Shown: positions 34,089 to 43,828, counted from the stretch's first letter. The stretch: DNA of 64,000 nt from CAWAND01 sp963797485 (GCA_963797485.1 CAWCPF010000003.1:1-64000); one strand, 5' to 3'. The notes: generated from the sequence alone by a model not told the origin. A program made the numbers and translations.

Positions 34089-35354
34089 TCACTTGGCCGA
34101 AACTGGCGTCCGGCTGATAATCTCGATCGCCGTTCGCACACCGTCTTCAGCCCGAACTCTCTCGCCTATCCCGGCCGCCCGGCGACGCAGGTCGCTGTCG
34201 TGCACGGCGCGCTCGAGCGCCGATGCCAGGCGGCCCACCGACAGCTTCCCGAACGGGACGGGCTTCGGGCCGATGCCCAATGCCTGGACACGCCGGCCCC
34301 AGTAGAACTGGTCAAACACGAAGGGGACCAGGACGGAGGGGACCCCGGCGCGCACTCCCGCGTGGGTGGTGCCGGAGCCGCCGTGATGCACCACCGCGGC
34401 CATCTTCGGCAACAGCCAGTCGTGAGGCACTTCGCCGGCCTCGAAGACGAAATCGGGGAGCGGCCCCCCGCCTGACGAACCCAACTGGACCACGGCGCGC
34501 TGTCCCGTCCGAAGCAGGGCGTCGATAACCGTTGTGCGCGTCTGGTGCGCGTTACGCATAGGCATGCTGCCGAATCCAACGTACACCGGCGGCGGACCAG
34601 CCTCAATGAAGCGCGCCAGCGACTCGGGAGGCCGCCAGTCCTGGTCGTCTTCAAACCAGGCACCGGTGATGTGCACCTGAGGCGCCCAATCCTGGGGCCG
34701 GCTCACGAGGCTCGGGCTGAACGCGTTGAGCACCACAAACCGCTCGTCCTGCAGAGCTCGCCGGACTCCCAAAAACGGAACCGGGCCCAGCCCCAAAGTC
34801 TCCACCCGCCATCGCCGGATGGTCGAACGAAACATGCCCCAGGCAATCTCATAAGCCATCCAATGCGTGAGACGGTTGTAGCCAGGCACAGTCCCAGGCC
34901 ATTGGGGAAAGGCCAACATCGGCTCGGTGCGCGTCGGGGTCAGTGGCATGACCGCCGCCAGCATCATCGGAATGCCGGCGCTCTCGGCCAGGTCATAGCC
35001 GAAGAGCGCGCCGGGCAGCTGGTTGATGAACAGGTCGGTCTGGCGCAGGTGTGGGTCCGACAGGTCGTCGGCAAACCCCCGGGCCAGGCCGCCAAACATC
35101 CGCATCAGCGACCGCGCCATGCGCGCCACGCTTGTCCCAGACTCGGTAAGCCCCAGACCGGTTTGGCTGGTGAGCAGGGCGCGCATTTCACCTCGGATAG
35201 GCCAGAACTCGAAACCCCGCTGGCGCGCCAGCGGTTCAAAGTCTTCGAAGGTGATCAGGCGAACGGTGTGCCCGGCGCGCATCAAGCCGGTGCCCAGGCC
35301 GGCATAGGGAACAACATCGCCGCGCGAACCGAGCGTCAGTATCGTGATGTGCAT
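34089..35354 (-). CDS. UDP-glucosyltransferase-type glycosyltransferase (GT1)
   Basis: I set the start at ATG 35354, where MHITILTLGSRGDVVPYAGL begins, the typical N-terminus of sterol/macrolide glucosyltransferases. The C-terminal donor-binding motif is VVHHGGSGTTHAGVRAGVPS followed by PFVFDQFYWGRRV. 421 residues, normal for the family. Acceptor unknown; lipids or natural products are typical. Its 3' end is repeated in diverged form at 25242-25322. A perfect TTGTGAA-N4-TTCACAA palindrome lies about 110 bases upstream. Confidence 0.85.
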   Translation of the reverse strand: MHITILTLGSRGDVVPYAGLGTGLMRAGHTVRLITFEDFEPLARQRGFEFWPIRGEMRALLTSQTGLGLTESGTSVARMARSLMRMFGGLARGFADDLSDPHLRQTDLFINQLPGALFGYDLAESAGIPMMLAAVMPLTPTRTEPMLAFPQWPGTVPGYNRLTHWMAYEIAWGMFRSTIRRWRVETLGLGPVPFLGVRRALQDERFVVLNAFSPSLVSRPQDWAPQVHITGAWFEDDQDWRPPESLARFIEAGPPPVYVGFGSMPMRNAHQTRTTVIDALLRTGQRAVVQLGSSGGGPLPDFVFEAGEVPHDWLLPKMAAVVHHGGSGTTHAGVRAGVPSVLVPFVFDQFYWGRRVQALGIGPKPVPFGKLSVGRLASALERAVHDSDLRRRAAGIGERVRAEDGVRTAIEIISRTPVSAK

Positions 35355-35463
35355 TCGCTGGACCGCCTGCCGGGCCCGCGTCGTCGGGCACTCCGAATTC
35401 TCCTCGCGGACACCTGCTTGTGCAATCCCCGCCGAGCATGGGATTGCACGGATCAAGCGTGTT

Positions 35464-35481
35464 TTGTGAATTCTTTCACAA
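35464..35481. promoter_or_regulatory. perfect TTGTGAA-N4-TTCACAA palindrome
   Basis: TTGTGAA-TTCT-TTCACAA. It contains the stop codon of the GH-like lipoprotein gene and lies upstream of the glycosyltransferase. It fits both the Rex consensus (TTGTGAA-N4-TTCACAA) and the CRP consensus (TGTGA-N6-TCACA). Confidence 0.6.
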
Positions 35482-36642
35482 GCGAGGTAAGTGCGAGGCA
35501 GCTCGGATGGCATCCCAGACAGCCAGCGCCGGCTTGGGCTGGCCGTCATAGGTGAGCAGGCCGACCGAGCGGAAAAGCCCCAGGGTGTCCGACGAGCTTC
35601 CCAAGCCCTGTGCTTCCAGGAGCGGACGATACGCCTCCAGGTTGAAATCCTGGATGATCAGGTAGATCCAGAAAGCCAGGTGCCCGCCAAGTTGGGCGTC
35701 AATGGCGTGCAAGTAGCCGATCTGGTCTTCAGGCGTGCCGTGAAACGGGGCGATGTCGGTTGAACCCCACCCGCCCTCGGCCACCGCCAACGGCCGGCTG
35801 GTACGTTCCAGCAGGGGCTGATAGTAGTCCGCCGGGATCTCGTCGGCGCTTGTGAAGGCCGCAAACGGGTAGCTCGAGATGGCCCACACATCCAGATCCG
35901 GCTCGAACACCTCGACCTGGTCCCAATTTGGATGGTAAGCCTGCCGGCCCTCGTTGAAAGGCCCCAGATTGTTGAGATCTTCCCATTGAAAGGTGACGAA
36001 CACCTGGGTGTCGGGCGACTTGGCCTTGATGGCCGCATACGTCTGATGGTAGAGATCGACAAAATGGGGGAAATCGTCGGGATGGGCATCGGCGTAGGTG
36101 TTGATCTCGGAAGCCAGGCCCAAGTAGCGGGGGTGAAACTCACGCGCCAGGCGCACGGCATAGTTTTGAAACGCCTGGCGGACCTGCGGCGTGCCGAAGT
36201 CGGCGTCCGCCAGCTCCGGAGGCAGCCCCATGAACTGGCGGCGATCCAGCCCGTTGAGCGGATCGACCACGAAGATCGGCTCCAGCCCGTCACGGCCCGC
36301 CAGGGTCACCAGGTTCTGCGCGTCGGTGATATCCTGCGACGGCCCATCGGAGGCGTTGATGAAATCCTTCCACGGGATAGCTCGTTGAATCAGCGCCACC
36401 TCGCCGTGCTGGCCCATGACCTTCAGGGTGTTGATGACGCTCTCGGTGGTTACGTCGGGAGGGGTGGGGAAGAAGCCATACACCGTCTCCCCGGATTCAA
36501 ACACCGATGGCGCCGGCGTGGGCGTCGCCGTCGGGGTGCCGGAGGCGCAAGCCAGCCCGCTCAAAAGCAGACTCAGCCACGCGACCAGAACGGCCGCCAT
36601 CCGGGCGTGCCTGGTCGGACCCGGCCCAGGTGTGTGCTTCAT
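35476..36642 (-). CDS. glycoside-hydrolase-like (TIM barrel) lipoprotein
   Basis: Start ATG 36642 (MKHTPGPGPTRHARMAAVLV) or 36663. Signal peptide and lipobox LLSGLAC, a short PTATPTPAP stalk, then a (beta/alpha)8-type domain: VYGFFPTPPDVTTESV, ALIQRAIPWKDF, ARDGLEPIFVVDPL-like strand, YLGLASEINTYADAHPDDF (catalytic-type Glu), VWAISSYPFAAFTSADEIP and PLAVAEGGWGSTD (second Glu). This layout (ASEIN and VAEGGW) recalls GH53/GH10-like arabinogalactanases. The substrate is not certain. Its stop is inside the palindrome at 35464. Confidence 0.75.
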   Translation of the reverse strand: MKHTPGPGPTRHARMAAVLVAWLSLLLSGLACASGTPTATPTPAPSVFESGETVYGFFPTPPDVTTESVINTLKVMGQHGEVALIQRAIPWKDFINASDGPSQDITDAQNLVTLAGRDGLEPIFVVDPLNGLDRRQFMGLPPELADADFGTPQVRQAFQNYAVRLAREFHPRYLGLASEINTYADAHPDDFPHFVDLYHQTYAAIKAKSPDTQVFVTFQWEDLNNLGPFNEGRQAYHPNWDQVEVFEPDLDVWAISSYPFAAFTSADEIPADYYQPLLERTSRPLAVAEGGWGSTDIAPFHGTPEDQIGYLHAIDAQLGGHLAFWIYLIIQDFNLEAYRPLLEAQGLGSSSDTLGLFRSVGLLTYDGQPKPALAVWDAIRAASHLPRL

Positions 36643-36742
36643 GCCAAGGTTACCCATCAGCATCGGACAAAGTCGCGCCGTGGATCAGATGTCGGCGCTC
36701 AAATGCACGTGAGGCCGGCCTTGCCCGACTTCGTCCAATCGG

Positions 36743-37946
36743 TCACAGGCGCGCTTCGAGCCGATCGACCACGGCATCCCCGATCGCCAGGCAGGCCGTC
36801 GCCGCTGGCGACGGCGCGTTCACCAGATGCACCGTGCGGTCGGTCTCAAGGAAGACGAAGTCATCCACCAGGGTTCCATCCGGCGCCAACGCCTGGGCTC
36901 GGACTCCGGCTGTGGCGGGCAGAAGATCCTGTGCACGGACTCCCGGCAGCATGCGCGCCAACGCGTTGGCAAATGCGCCCTTGTTCAGCGAACGCCACAC
37001 CTCGCCCAGGCCCATCCTCCCGTAGCGCCATGCCAGCCGGAGCATGCCCGGGTAGAGCAGGGTCCGAACCGTGTAGACCGGATCCACACTGCGCCAGGCG
37101 TAGCCCTCACGCGCCAGGGCCAGGACGGCGTTCGGACCGCACAGGATTTGACCGTCGAGGGTCGGGGTCAGATGCACGCCCAGGAACGGGAAGCGGGGGT
37201 CGGGCACGGGGTACACCAGGTGATGAACCTGCTCTCTCAGCGGGCCGGACAAGGCAAGGTACTCCCCCCGGAAACCGACAATCCGCAAGCTTGGCCTCAA
37301 CCCCGCCAGCCTGGCGATCTGATCCGAATGCAGCCCGGCGCAGTTGACCACCGCCTCGAATTTCCGGGCCCCACCCGATGTCGCCAGCTCCACCTGACCG
37401 GCGCCTTCGGCCACACCCGTAACGGCCATCCCGGTTCGCAGTTCGTGGCCGCGGTCAATGAGCCGGCGTGCCATGCGCTCGAGCACCTGCGGGTAACTCA
37501 CGATCCCCGTCTCAGGCACCCAGATCGCCTGCACACAGCCCACACGAGGTTCCAGCCGCCTGGCTTCATCGGAGTCGATCATTTGACAATCCACCCCGTT
37601 TGCCAGACCCCGCTGAAATAGATCTTCGAGCGCCGGGAGCTCGGCCGCGCTTGTGGCCACGATCAACTTCCCAACCGAGCGTGCCTCGACGGCTTCGTCC
37701 CGGCAGAAGCGTTCCAAAGCCTGCTTACCGTTCCGGCACAAGGCGGCCTTCAAGCTGCCCGGCTTGTAATAGATACCCGAATAAATCACGCCCGAGTTGT
37801 GGCCGGATTGGTGCGCGCCCAGGCCCGGTTCCTTCTCAAATACACACACCCGGGCGTCGGGCCGGCGCTCACTCAATCGCAGCGCCGTCGCCAGGCCTAC
37901 CAGCCCGCCTCCGATGACGCCGAATTCTGGGACCCGCCTGGTTCAA
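36743..37946 (-). CDS. lhgO: L-2-hydroxyglutarate oxidase, N-terminus disturbed
   Basis: FAD-dependent oxidase of the DAO family. The dinucleotide fold GVIGGGLVGLATALRL is in frame upstream of the first start codon; there is no ATG, GTG or TTG between it and the stop codon (TGA) that precedes it in that frame. A TTG at 37946 with GAGGCGGGG before it would fit if one base were lost near 37930, so the true start is probably there. The rest is intact: HNSGVIYSGIYYKPGSLKA, GKLIVATSA, PFLGVHLTPTLDGQILCGPN, APSPAATACLAIG. The enzyme oxidises L-2-hydroxyglutarate to 2-oxoglutarate at the membrane. Confidence 0.85.
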
Positions 37947-37970
37947 CCCCGCCTCGCCTATTGTGCCGGT

Positions 37971-37988
37971 TTGTGAACGAATTCACTT
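37971..37988. promoter_or_regulatory. TTGTGAA-N4-TTCACTT palindrome
   Basis: TTGTGAA-CGAA-TTCACTT lies between the divergent lhgO and DUF2085 genes, about 25 bases from the putative lhgO start. This is the most promoter-like position of the palindrome family, and lhgO is a redox enzyme, which would suit Rex or CRP/FNR control. Confidence 0.55.
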
Positions 37989-38061
37989 AACCATACACCG
38001 GGGCTCAAGCCGCCGCCAAAGCGCGGCAAAACACTTACAATAAATGGAGCGGAGGCTTTCA

Positions 38062-38829
38062 GTGGCTGCTCATTCGTCAGGGGCCGAGTCCAACCGGTCA
38101 AACTCATTGGCCGTCCGGCTGAACCGCGGCGTGTATCGGGCGGCGCATCATTGGTTCGCCTGGTTCATCCTGATCAGCGGCCTGTGGGTTGGGATCCCCT
38201 GGCTGGCGCCGATCTTCATGCAGGTGGGCTGGACGGGCGCCGCCGAGGCGATCTATTTCGTGTACTCGTTCCAGTGCCACCAATTGCCGGAGCGCTCCTT
38301 CTTCCTGTTCGGCCCCAATCCCATGTACCCCCTCCAGAGCATCCAGGCCGCGTGGAAGGATACGCTCAACCCACTCATTCTGCGACAATTCATCGGCAAC
38401 GCCCAGATGGGGTGGAAGGTCGCCTGGTCCGATCGGATGGTCTCGGCCTACTCCAGCATCCCGTTGGCGGCCTTGCTGTGGTGGCCTTTGCGACATCGAA
38501 CCCGGCCGTTGCCGATTTGGGGCTTCTTCTTATTCATACTGCCCATGGCCGTTGACGGCATCAGCCACTTCTTCAGTGACCTGTCGGGGATTGGCCAGGG
38601 CTTCCGCTACACCAATGCGTGGTTGGCTGAACTCACCCACCACAGCCTGCCTTCCTGGTTCTATGTCGGGGACGCGCTGGGCTCATTCAACTCCAGCATG
38701 CGGCTGGTCACCGGAGTGCTGTTCGGGTTGGGCCTGGTGTGGTTCGCCTTCCCGTACTTGCGGGCCTCGTTTGACCTTACCACCCGTCAGGTGGAAGCCA
38801 AATTCGAGCGCGCCGGGGTCGATTTGTAG
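38062..38829 (+). CDS. DUF2085 membrane protein
   Basis: I choose GTG 38062 because GGAGG stands 6 bases before it; an ATG at 38044 lies in front. About 255 residues with several helices and the hallmark FVYSFQCHQLPERSFFLFG, plus GNAQMGWKVAWSDRMVSAYS (C, H and D/R residues conserved in DUF2085). Function unknown. It is divergent from lhgO and followed by a DoxX-type gene. Homologues seem familiar from Chloroflexota. Confidence 0.85.
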   Translation: MAAHSSGAESNRSNSLAVRLNRGVYRAAHHWFAWFILISGLWVGIPWLAPIFMQVGWTGAAEAIYFVYSFQCHQLPERSFFLFGPNPMYPLQSIQAAWKDTLNPLILRQFIGNAQMGWKVAWSDRMVSAYSSIPLAALLWWPLRHRTRPLPIWGFFLFILPMAVDGISHFFSDLSGIGQGFRYTNAWLAELTHHSLPSWFYVGDALGSFNSSMRLVTGVLFGLGLVWFAFPYLRASFDLTTRQVEAKFERAGVDL

Positions 38830-38964
38830 CTGCTCACCGCGCTCGGCGGACTCTCAGCCATCCCTAAGCTGAACCGGTTAGGATGAACCCGTTGCCGCGC
38901 TGGCCGTCGGCTATCGCCGGACATGGCTCGGTTGGCAATTGGTTTCACTCAGGAGGTGACTTTG

Positions 38965-39573
38965 ATGAGCACTCAAGCCCCTGCGGGCTCCCGTCAGCGT
39001 TATGTTGAACATCTCGAGGAGCCCCCGATCGCTCGCTCGTTGTTCGGGGATACGCGTTGGGCCTGGATCTGGCTGATTTTTCGCTTGTACGCCGGTTATG
39101 AGTGGATTTCGGCCGGCTACGGCAAGCTGACCAGTCCGGCATGGACGGGGGCCACGGCCGGCACGGCGCTGACGGGTTTCATACGCAACGCCCTCACGCT
39201 CTCCAGCGGAGAACACCCGTCCGTCCAGGGCTGGTACGCGGGGTTCCTTCAAAACGTGGTCCTGCCGAACGCCACCGTCTGGAGCTACCTGGTGGCCTGG
39301 GGCGAGACTCTGGTGGGTGTGGCGCTCATCCTGGGCATCTTCACCGGGATCGCCGCGTTTGTCGGCAGCTTCATGAATGTCAATTACCTGATGGCTGGGG
39401 CGGTGAGCACCAACCCGATCCTGTTTGTGATCGCGACCTGGCTGGTGCTTGCCTGGCGAACCGCCGGTTGGTGGGGCCTCGACCGCTGGATCCTGCCGCT
39501 GCTGGGCACCCCGTGGCGTCCCGGGCAGGTCTCCCGATCCGGTCACGAGGGCGGCTCACCCCAGACCGCCTGA
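38965..39573 (+). CDS. DoxX/DoxD-like membrane protein
   Basis: Start ATG 38965 (MSTQAPAGSRQRYVEH) follows AGGAGG. Four helices: WAWIWLIFRLYAGYEWISAG, VWSYLVAWGETLVGVALILG, FTGIAAFVGSFMNVNYLMAG and IATWLVLAWRTAGWWGLDRW. The GYGKLTSP and N-Y-L-M-A-G parts are typical of the DoxX family, whose archaeal members are part of a thiosulfate:quinone oxidoreductase; most bacterial ones have unknown function. Confidence 0.85.
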   Translation: MSTQAPAGSRQRYVEHLEEPPIARSLFGDTRWAWIWLIFRLYAGYEWISAGYGKLTSPAWTGATAGTALTGFIRNALTLSSGEHPSVQGWYAGFLQNVVLPNATVWSYLVAWGETLVGVALILGIFTGIAAFVGSFMNVNYLMAGAVSTNPILFVIATWLVLAWRTAGWWGLDRWILPLLGTPWRPGQVSRSGHEGGSPQTA

Positions 39574-39727
39574 AGTCCCCACTGGGACGCCTGCGCTGCC
39601 GGGGAGCGTGATCATTGGCCGCGCCAGCAAAGTCTGCCTGATCTCGACCGGCCCTCTCTCCGCGGACAGTCTGCGCCAGCAGATCGAGACGCTTCCGGAC
39701 GATGGCGCGCCGGCGCAGGACTGAGTA

Positions 39728-39755
39728 TTGACGGCCTTCCACCTTCTGGTATGCT
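39728..39755 (+). promoter_or_regulatory. promoter overlapping the start of the M23 peptidase gene
   Basis: TTGACG (39728-39733), 16 bases, TATGCT (39750-39755). Transcription would begin near 39762, which would make the GTG at 39763 a leaderless start. Confidence 0.5.
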
Positions 39756-39762
39756 CCGAGGC

Positions 39763-40917
39763 GTGACGACCTCCCTGCCTGGCGCGTCGCCAAACTCAGC
39801 TCCGGCTTTGAACCGGCCATCCGGTCCCCCGCGGCCTGGGCCGTCCACGTTTCGGCGCGTAGTCTTGATCGCGCTGACACTGGTGGTCCTGACGGCCGTG
39901 GGCTACGTTGCCGGCCAGGGGATGGGTCTGCTGCCCAGGCCATACGCTCCTGAGGCACACAGCACGGCCAGCGTGGAGGCGGAGGCGCCCGCGCTCGCCG
40001 CCGTCAGCATGTCCGACCTGCCTGCGTATCCAACCCCCGGCGCCACCTCCGACGTCACCCGGCAGTTGAACGTCCATACCGCGCACGTCGATCGGCCCCG
40101 GGTCAAGGTTGTGACCTACACGGTCGATCAGGGCGACACGCTGTTCGGGATCGCCGAAAAATACGGGCTGCAGCCCGAGACCATCCTGTGGGGCAACTAT
40201 GATTTGCTCAAAGGCAGCCCCGACAGCATACGCATGGATCAAGAGCTGAATATCCTGCCGACCGACGGCACCTACTATCAGTGGCAGGAAGGCGATCGCA
40301 TTCGCTCTGTGGCGGATTACTTCCAGGTGGAGCCCGAAGACATCCTTGATTACCCGGGCAACGACGTGGCCGGTTACGCCACGGTTGATGAAGCCACCAT
40401 TGAGCCGGGAAGCTGGCTGGTGATCCCGGGGGGTAAACGCGAGGTGGTCACCTGGCAAGCCCCCCGCATCACGCGCGCCAATCCGGGCGTGGCCCGCTAC
40501 GTGGGACCGGGCGCATGCGGCTCCGGTTATGACGGACCCGTCGGCGAGCCGAGCTTTATCTGGCCCACAACGATGAAGACGATCTCTGGCAACGGCTACA
40601 GCAGCATCCACCCGGCCATCGACATCGCCGGAGCGGTCGGCAACGCCGTGTATGCCAGCGCCAGCGGCGTGGTGGTCTATGCCGGCTGGAACGACTGGGG
40701 CTACGGCTATATGGTGGTTATCGATCACGGCAATGGCTGGCAGACGCTTTACGGGCACCTGAGCTCAATCAACGTCGGATGCGGCCAGGGGGTGGCTCAG
40801 GGCAAGGTGATCGCTGGAGTTGGTTCGACCGGCAACTCAACCGGCCCACACCTGCACTTCGAAATGCAAAGCGATCTGTACGGGAAGGTTAATCCCTTCA
40901 ACTTCGTCTCCCCGTAG
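39763..40917 (+). CDS. LysM-M23 peptidoglycan endopeptidase
   Basis: A basic, Pro-rich start (GTG 39763; ATG 39751 is possible), one helix (VVLIALTLVVLTAVGYVAG), two LysM-like modules (TYTVDQGDTLFGIAEKYGLQ and YYQWQEGDRIRSVADYFQVE), and an M23 metallopeptidase: SSIHPAIDIAGAVGNAVYAS (HxxxD zinc ligands), YGHLSSINVG, and GPHLHFEM. M23 enzymes cut peptidoglycan cross-bridges. The protein is surface-anchored. Confidence 0.9.
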   Translation: MTTSLPGASPNSAPALNRPSGPPRPGPSTFRRVVLIALTLVVLTAVGYVAGQGMGLLPRPYAPEAHSTASVEAEAPALAAVSMSDLPAYPTPGATSDVTRQLNVHTAHVDRPRVKVVTYTVDQGDTLFGIAEKYGLQPETILWGNYDLLKGSPDSIRMDQELNILPTDGTYYQWQEGDRIRSVADYFQVEPEDILDYPGNDVAGYATVDEATIEPGSWLVIPGGKREVVTWQAPRITRANPGVARYVGPGACGSGYDGPVGEPSFIWPTTMKTISGNGYSSIHPAIDIAGAVGNAVYASASGVVVYAGWNDWGYGYMVVIDHGNGWQTLYGHLSSINVGCGQGVAQGKVIAGVGSTGNSTGPHLHFEMQSDLYGKVNPFNFVSP

Positions 40918-40943
40918 AGCGCCCCGAGCAAAGTCCCCACCCG

Positions 40944-41717
40944 TCAGCCCAGCGCGTCGAACCGGGCGATCTCATCCGGCGTGAGCTCAAAATCAAACAC
41001 GTCCAGGTTCTCCTTCAAGTGAGCCTGGCTGGCTGCCTTCGGAATGGCGACCACATGGTCCATCTGTGTCACCCAACGCAGGGCCACCTGGGCGGCTGTT
41101 TTATGGTGCGTTTGGCCGATCGCAATCAGGTCCGGGGCGTTCAGGACCCGGCCCCTCGCCAGCGGGGTGTAGGCCGTCAGCATCACGTCCTGCGCCTGAC
41201 ACACCTCAACCAGGGTGCGGTCCTGTTCCCAGGGGTTGAATTCGACCTGGTTGCAGAAGACCGCGTGCCGGGTCGCCCTTTGCGCCGCCTGCATCAACCC
41301 AACATCGAAATTGCTCACCCCCGCATGCCGGATCAGCCCCGAGGATTGCAGCTCATCCAGCGCCTGCACGGTCTCCTCAAGCGGCGCGTCATGCCCCGGC
41401 CAGTGGATCAGATACAGGTCGATATAGTCCAATCCCAGGCGTTCGAGGCTGTTGCGGCAGGCGGTCAGCACCTCGGCCCGGTGCAGGTGCGAGTTCGACA
41501 CCTTGGTGGTCAGAAAGATGTCCGGGCGCGGCACCCCGGCCTCGGCCAGCGCTTGGCCGATGGGCTCCTCGTTGGCGTACATTTCGGCGGTGTCGATGTG
41601 GCGATAACCCATGGCGAGCGCCTCCCCCACGATCTTTCGACAGGCGTCGCCTCGCAAAGCCCACGTTCCCAGACCGACTTTAGGAACACGCACGCCCTGA
41701 ACGGTGGCAAATTCCAT
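40944..41717 (-). CDS. aldo/keto reductase
   Basis: 257 residues. Family motifs: GLGTWALRG, GYRHIDTAEMYANEEPIG with the catalytic Asp and Tyr, LTTKVSNSHLHR (Lys), LIHWPGHDAPLEE (His), and the C-terminal VAIPKAASQAHLKENLDVFD, the NADPH-binding part. ATG 41717 has AAAGGTG upstream. Substrate unknown. Divergent from thrC. Confidence 0.9.
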   Translation of the reverse strand: MEFATVQGVRVPKVGLGTWALRGDACRKIVGEALAMGYRHIDTAEMYANEEPIGQALAEAGVPRPDIFLTTKVSNSHLHRAEVLTACRNSLERLGLDYIDLYLIHWPGHDAPLEETVQALDELQSSGLIRHAGVSNFDVGLMQAAQRATRHAVFCNQVEFNPWEQDRTLVEVCQAQDVMLTAYTPLARGRVLNAPDLIAIGQTHHKTAAQVALRWVTQMDHVVAIPKAASQAHLKENLDVFDFELTPDEIARFDALG

Positions 41718-41843
41718 GCACGCACCTTTCTTCCGGTCTCGATCCTCTTGCCGTGATCTGATTTCCCGCGCCTAGTATAGTCACACCCCGCACCCGGGCT
41801 CCGGCGTTCAGGCGCATCGATGCCTCATGCTAGAATCGCCGGC

Positions 41844-42896
41844 ATGACTGTCTGGCCCGGCGTGGTGCGCCGCTACTCCGACTGGATCGATCTCCCGGAC
41901 GGCGCCGAGCCGGTGACCCTGCTCGAAGGCAACACCCCCCTCATCCCCGTCCCCCGCCTGGCCGACCGGCTGGGCGCTTCCGAAGCGTGGGTCAAATTCG
42001 AGGGCGTCAATCCGACCGGTTCGTTCAAGGACCGGGGGATGACGGTGGCCATGACCGAGGCCGTGCATCGCGGGGCGCGGGCCGTGCTGTGCGCCAGCAC
42101 CGGGAACACCGCCGCCAGCGCCGCCGCCTATGCGGCCCGGGCGGGGCTCGATTGTTTTGTTGTGATCCCCGGCGGGCAGGTGGCGGCCGGCAAGCTGGCC
42201 GGCGCGGCCGCCTACGGCGCTCGCGTCCTCCAAATCCAGGGCACGTTCGATCAAGCTCTCGAACTGGTCCGCGGGGCAGCCAAGTCCGGGCCGATGGCGT
42301 TGGTGAACTCGATCAACCCGTACCGGCTCGAGGGTCAGAAGACCGTGGCTTTCGAAATCTGCGAGGCGCTGGGACACTCGCCGGATTGGCTGGCCCTGCC
42401 GGTTGGCAACGCCGGCAACATCACCGCCATCTGGATGGGCTTTCAACAGTACTGCTCGGCGAAGCGTCTCCACGCGCCGAGCCTGCTGGGCGTGCAAGCC
42501 GCCGGTGCGGCTCCGCTGGTGGTCGGCCACCCGGTCGACCCGCCTCACACCGTGGCCAGCGCCATCCGCATCGGGCGGCCGGCTCGGGGCCAACAGGCTC
42601 TGCAAGCAGCCCGCGACTCAGGCGGCCGAATCGTGGCCGCTCCGGACGAGGCCATTCTCGCGGCCCAGCGCCTGCTGGCCGCCGAAGGCTTGTGGGTTGA
42701 GCCCGCCTCCGCCGCCGGGTTGGCCGGCCTGATTCAAGAAACCGAAGCCGGCGCCTTGGCGCTCGACGGCCGCTCAGTGGTGATCATTTGCACCGGCCAC
42801 GGCCTGAAAGACCCGGACGCCGTGACTGGCCGGATGCCGGCACCCCAGTCGATTGACCCCACGCCTGACGCGCTGGCGCGCGCCCTGGGAGCATGA
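41844..42896 (+). CDS. thrC: threonine synthase
   Basis: Start ATG 41844 (MTVWPGVVRRYSDW); an upstream ATG at 41820 is less likely. PLP-binding Lys in NPTGSFKDRGMTVAMTEA, the phosphate-binding LPVGNAGNITAIW, and LCASTGNTAASAAAYA. 350 residues, normal for the short (class II-type) threonine synthases. Catalyses O-phosphohomoserine to threonine. Its stop overlaps the ATG of homoserine kinase (ATGA), so the two steps are co-translated. Confidence 0.93.
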   Translation: MTVWPGVVRRYSDWIDLPDGAEPVTLLEGNTPLIPVPRLADRLGASEAWVKFEGVNPTGSFKDRGMTVAMTEAVHRGARAVLCASTGNTAASAAAYAARAGLDCFVVIPGGQVAAGKLAGAAAYGARVLQIQGTFDQALELVRGAAKSGPMALVNSINPYRLEGQKTVAFEICEALGHSPDWLALPVGNAGNITAIWMGFQQYCSAKRLHAPSLLGVQAAGAAPLVVGHPVDPPHTVASAIRIGRPARGQQALQAARDSGGRIVAAPDEAILAAQRLLAAEGLWVEPASAAGLAGLIQETEAGALALDGRSVVIICTGHGLKDPDAVTGRMPAPQSIDPTPDALARALGA

Positions 42897-43798
42897 CCGC
42901 CATCTCGGTGGACGTGCCGGCCTCCACGGCCAACCTCGGCCCCGGGTTCGATTGCCTTGGCCTGGCCCTCGAGCTGCGCAATCACCTCGAGTTGACGGCT
43001 ATCGGGCACGGGCTCGAGGTCGAGATCGAAGGGGAAGGGGCCCGGAGCTTGCCCCGGGATGCGTCCAATCTTGTGGTCCAGGGCGCCCTTCGGGTTTTCG
43101 ACGCGCTCGGGCGGCGCCCTGAGGGGCTGCGTTTCGCGTGCCTCAACCGCATCCCGCTCGGGTCGGGTTTGGGATCATCGGCGGCGGCCGTTGTGGCCGG
43201 GGTTTTGGCCGCCGGCGCGCTGGTCGGGGGCGAGATGAAGAAAGAGCGCGCCCTGGAGATCGCCTACGAAATCGAGGGACATGCCGACAACGCCGCCGCC
43301 AGCCTGTATGGGGGGTTGAACGTCGTTGCCGGGCAGGCGGATGGTCTGCTGGTGCGCCGGGTGCCGGTGGCTGAACTCACGCTGGCCATCGCCGTCCCCG
43401 AACTAACGCTCAGCACAGCCGCCATGCGCCGGGCTCTGCCGGAGTCGGTTCCCATGGCCGACAGCGTGTTCAACCTCGGGCACCTGGCCCTGACGTTGGA
43501 GGCGCTGCGGTTAGGTGATCTGGAGCTGTTGTCGGCGTCCGCCGCCGATCGGCTGCATCAGCCCTACCGGATTAGGTTCATCCCTCAGTACGAAGACGTC
43601 GAGCGGGCGGCGAAACGGGCCGGCGCACGGGCGGTGGTGTTATCCGGCGCCGGGCCGGGCGTGGTGGCCTTCGGGGGTTCAGCCGACGACGTGGCCCAAG
43701 CCATGGTCCGGGCATTCGTAGCCGGAGGCACCGCGGCGCGCGGCTGGAGCCTGCCTATTGCACAAACCGGCGCGCGCGTCCAAAACCTGGGCGGTTAG
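42893..43798 (+). CDS. thrB: homoserine kinase
   Basis: 301 residues of the GHMP kinase family: VPASTANLGPGFDCLGLALE at the N-terminus, the ATP loop IPLGSGLGSSAAAVVAGVLA, and near the end AVVLSGAGPGVVAFGG. Catalyses the ATP-dependent phosphorylation of homoserine, the step before threonine synthase. ATG overlaps thrC by 4 bases. Confidence 0.95.
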   Translation: MTAISVDVPASTANLGPGFDCLGLALELRNHLELTAIGHGLEVEIEGEGARSLPRDASNLVVQGALRVFDALGRRPEGLRFACLNRIPLGSGLGSSAAAVVAGVLAAGALVGGEMKKERALEIAYEIEGHADNAAASLYGGLNVVAGQADGLLVRRVPVAELTLAIAVPELTLSTAAMRRALPESVPMADSVFNLGHLALTLEALRLGDLELLSASAADRLHQPYRIRFIPQYEDVERAAKRAGARAVVLSGAGPGVVAFGGSADDVAQAMVRAFVAGGTAARGWSLPIAQTGARVQNLGG

Positions 43799-43828
43799 GC
43801 CGGGCTCACTACGCGGGGTTGGCGGCGC

